A DNA stretch of 6,421 nt from DASXPG01 sp035559335. GTDB taxonomy: Bacteria > Gemmatimonadota > Gemmatimonadetes > Gemmatimonadales > JACORV01. The notes under the pieces are model-generated. The model saw nothing but the letters and a program-made list of their open reading frames with translations. It did not search any database and was not told the origin of the DNA. The first letter of the stretch is position 1. The number at the start of each line of letters is the position of its first letter. Positions 5,111-6,421 of the stretch are shown here, piece by piece. The stretch covers positions 1-6,421 of the forward strand of contig DATMBH010000039.1 of the NCBI GenBank assembly GCA_035559335.1, in the 5' to 3' direction. The position numbers and the translations under genes are program-made.

Positions 5111-6421
5111 GAACAGCACCCCCGCCACCGCCTCTGCGGGCGTGAGCAACTCGGTGCTCTGGTTCGTGGTGCGATCATAGATGATCGTGTGCAGCCCATC
5201 GGCCATCTGGACCCGCATGGCCAGCCGGTTGCCGTCCGCGCTCACGTCATACAACGCCACCACCACCATCGTCTCGGGCGTGATGGCCTGGGCCGAATCG
5301 GGCACGGTCACTCCGATTCGCTGGCGGAACACGCGGCGGCGCTGTTCGCGGCGCTCGGTGTAGGACCGCACGAAGTACAGGTACTGGCCGTCGGCCGCGA
5401 ACACCGGTGAGGTAACGTTCCCCTCGAACACCAGTTGCGGGGAACCGGAACCGTCGGCGTTGACCACATACAGGCCCAGCGCGCCGCGGCCCGGCGCGGT
5501 CTGGACCAGCGCACCACTCAGAGCGACGCGCCTGCCGTCCGGACTCACGGCCGGCGAGGTGGTCGGACCCGTGGTGGTCACCAGCGGGCGGGAACCGGCC
5601 TGCCGTCCCAGCCCCAACAGCCAGACGCGCTGAGAGCCGCCGGCGTTCGATTCGTAAATCAGCAGATCGTCCTCGGCACCAGCAAAACCGACGTTGCCCG
5701 CAAGCGTCGCGGAGTCGAGCGTCAGGCGGGTCCGGCCCGAGCCGTCGGCGTTAGCGGTCCAGACATCGTACCTGCCGTTGGTTCCGCTGAAGAACGCGAT
5801 GCGCGTAAGGTCACGCGACCAAGCGATCGAAACCTCTTCGGCCGTATCCTGGGTGATCGGCCTCAGCTGGTTCTGGCCGTACATCATGTAGATGTCACGC
5901 CGGCCGCCGCGCCGCGCCGAGAAGATCATGTCGCCGGCGACGTAGGCTTCGACCGTCACCGTGGAATCCCAAACTGTAGTGCCGCGGATCAGCGCCCTGC
6001 CCGGCATGACGCCCGTCACGTTGCCCGTGCTGTCAACCCGGGCCACCGTGGTATCCGAGGATGTCCAGCGCAGATAGGGCAGCGCATTGCCAGCCGGCTG
6101 GCGGTTACGGTCGATCAGTTCGACTGCCAGCTGCCGCCGCTGGCCCACGGGCACGCCGATCCGCTCGCGCGCGGCGCGCAGCGCGTAGGCAACGACCACA
6201 ACTCTGATGGTCTTGGCCGGCTGCCCGGGATACTCGATGGCGAACTGGGTGCTGCCCAGCGCTCGGCCAGAGAGAGTGCCCGTGGCGGTGTCGAGGGTTA
6301 CCAGGTTTGTGTCAGGCATGGTCCAGCGCCGCGGGGCCTCGGGTATCGGATTGCCGCTCTCGGACAACGCGCGCGAAGTAATCCGTACGCTCTGCCGCAG
6401 CCCCAGGTACAGCACCGAATC
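5102..6421 (-). CDS. Ig-like (BID_2) and TolB/PD40 beta-propeller protein, C-terminal part
   Basis: The frame is open from the window edge to the TAG at 5102, giving 439 visible residues, and the N-terminus is missing. Residues about 5-75 and 80-162 are two bacterial Ig-like domains of the group 2 kind: each has an L..GQ/RQSVRI-type first strand, a W-T-S-x-D-T (or W-T-M-P-D-T) strand, then V..D..G.(V/L)(T/S)G...G. The remaining 275 residues form a WD40-like beta-propeller of the TolB/PD40 kind, with repeated blades seen at DIYMMYGQNQ, DVWTANADGSGRTRLT (219-234), SPAVSPDGRRVALSG and LYVVNADGSG. Such proteins are normally exported and act as surface or periplasmic binding or scaffold modules; the ligand is unknown, and a signal peptide would lie outside the window. 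One blade has MYGQNQ where NADG(T/S)G is usual, and others are irregular, so the propeller is divergent. It appears to end its own transcription unit, since a candidate terminator follows. Confidence 0.85.
   Translation of the reverse strand, partial: DSVLYLGLRQSVRITSRALSESGNPIPEAPRRWTMPDTNLVTLDTATGTLSGRALGSTQFAIEYPGQPAKTIRVVVVAYALRAARERIGVPVGQRRQLAVELIDRNRQPAGNALPYLRWTSSDTTVARVDSTGNVTGVMPGRALIRGTTVWDSTVTVEAYVAGDMIFSARRGGRRDIYMMYGQNQLRPITQDTAEEVSIAWSRDLTRIAFFSGTNGRYDVWTANADGSGRTRLTLDSATLAGNVGFAGAEDDLLIYESNAGGSQRVWLLGLGRQAGSRPLVTTTGPTTSPAVSPDGRRVALSGALVQTAPGRGALGLYVVNADGSGSPQLVFEGNVTSPVFAADGQYLYFVRSYTERREQRRRVFRQRIGVTVPDSAQAITPETMVVVALYDVSADGNRLAMRVQMADGLHTIIYDRTTNQSTELLTPAEAVAGVLFRR

Noticed and set aside
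6413..6415. GTG at 6415 as the start of the Ig/propeller gene
   Set aside because: The frame stays open to the window edge, the codon falls inside the first strand of an Ig-like domain, and no signal peptide follows, so the true start is outside the window.

Overview
The window is high-GC (about two-thirds by eye, not counted) and every gene I can support lies on the minus strand, so transcription runs from high to low coordinates. GyrA sequence style, the bacterial Ig-like plus beta-propeller fusion, and an AT-rich promoter with a Bacteroidota-like -7 element in a GC-rich genome suggest an FCB-group bacterium, perhaps Gemmatimonadota. That assignment is tentative because there is no rRNA or other marker to test it.

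Layout in transcription order. (1) 6421-5102 is the C-terminal part of a large, probably exported protein with two Ig-like (BID_2-type) domains and a TolB/PD40-type beta-propeller; its start lies outside the window. (2) 5101-4962 is a 140-bp spacer with a candidate intrinsic terminator flanked by two opposed arrays of a degenerate 8-nt repeat. (3) 4961-3927 is a zinc-binding-type medium-chain dehydrogenase/quinone reductase-like gene. (4) 3927-3244 is a five-helix membrane protein related to the MscS/CmpX TM-helix family; its ATG overlaps the previous stop by one base. (5) 3243-3090 is a 154-bp spacer with a second degenerate array of the 8-nt repeat, a set of 11-bp-phased direct repeats and a candidate gyrA promoter. 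(6) 3089-609 is a complete gyrA. (7) 609-1 is the N-terminal 203 codons of an exported DUF885-like protein whose ATG overlaps the gyrA stop by one base; it runs off the window.

The layout implies three transcription units: the Ig/propeller gene, the dehydrogenase-channel pair, and gyrA with the DUF885-like gene. Both within-unit junctions are one-base stop/start overlaps with a Shine-Dalgarno sequence inside the upstream gene, implying translational coupling. The coding content is mostly ordinary. The least explained parts are the two spacers: the phased TGT(C/G) repeats upstream of gyrA, and the 8-nt repeat family, which supplies the TAG stop codons of two unrelated genes. I see no tRNA, rRNA, CRISPR array, insertion sequence or clear new multi-gene system.
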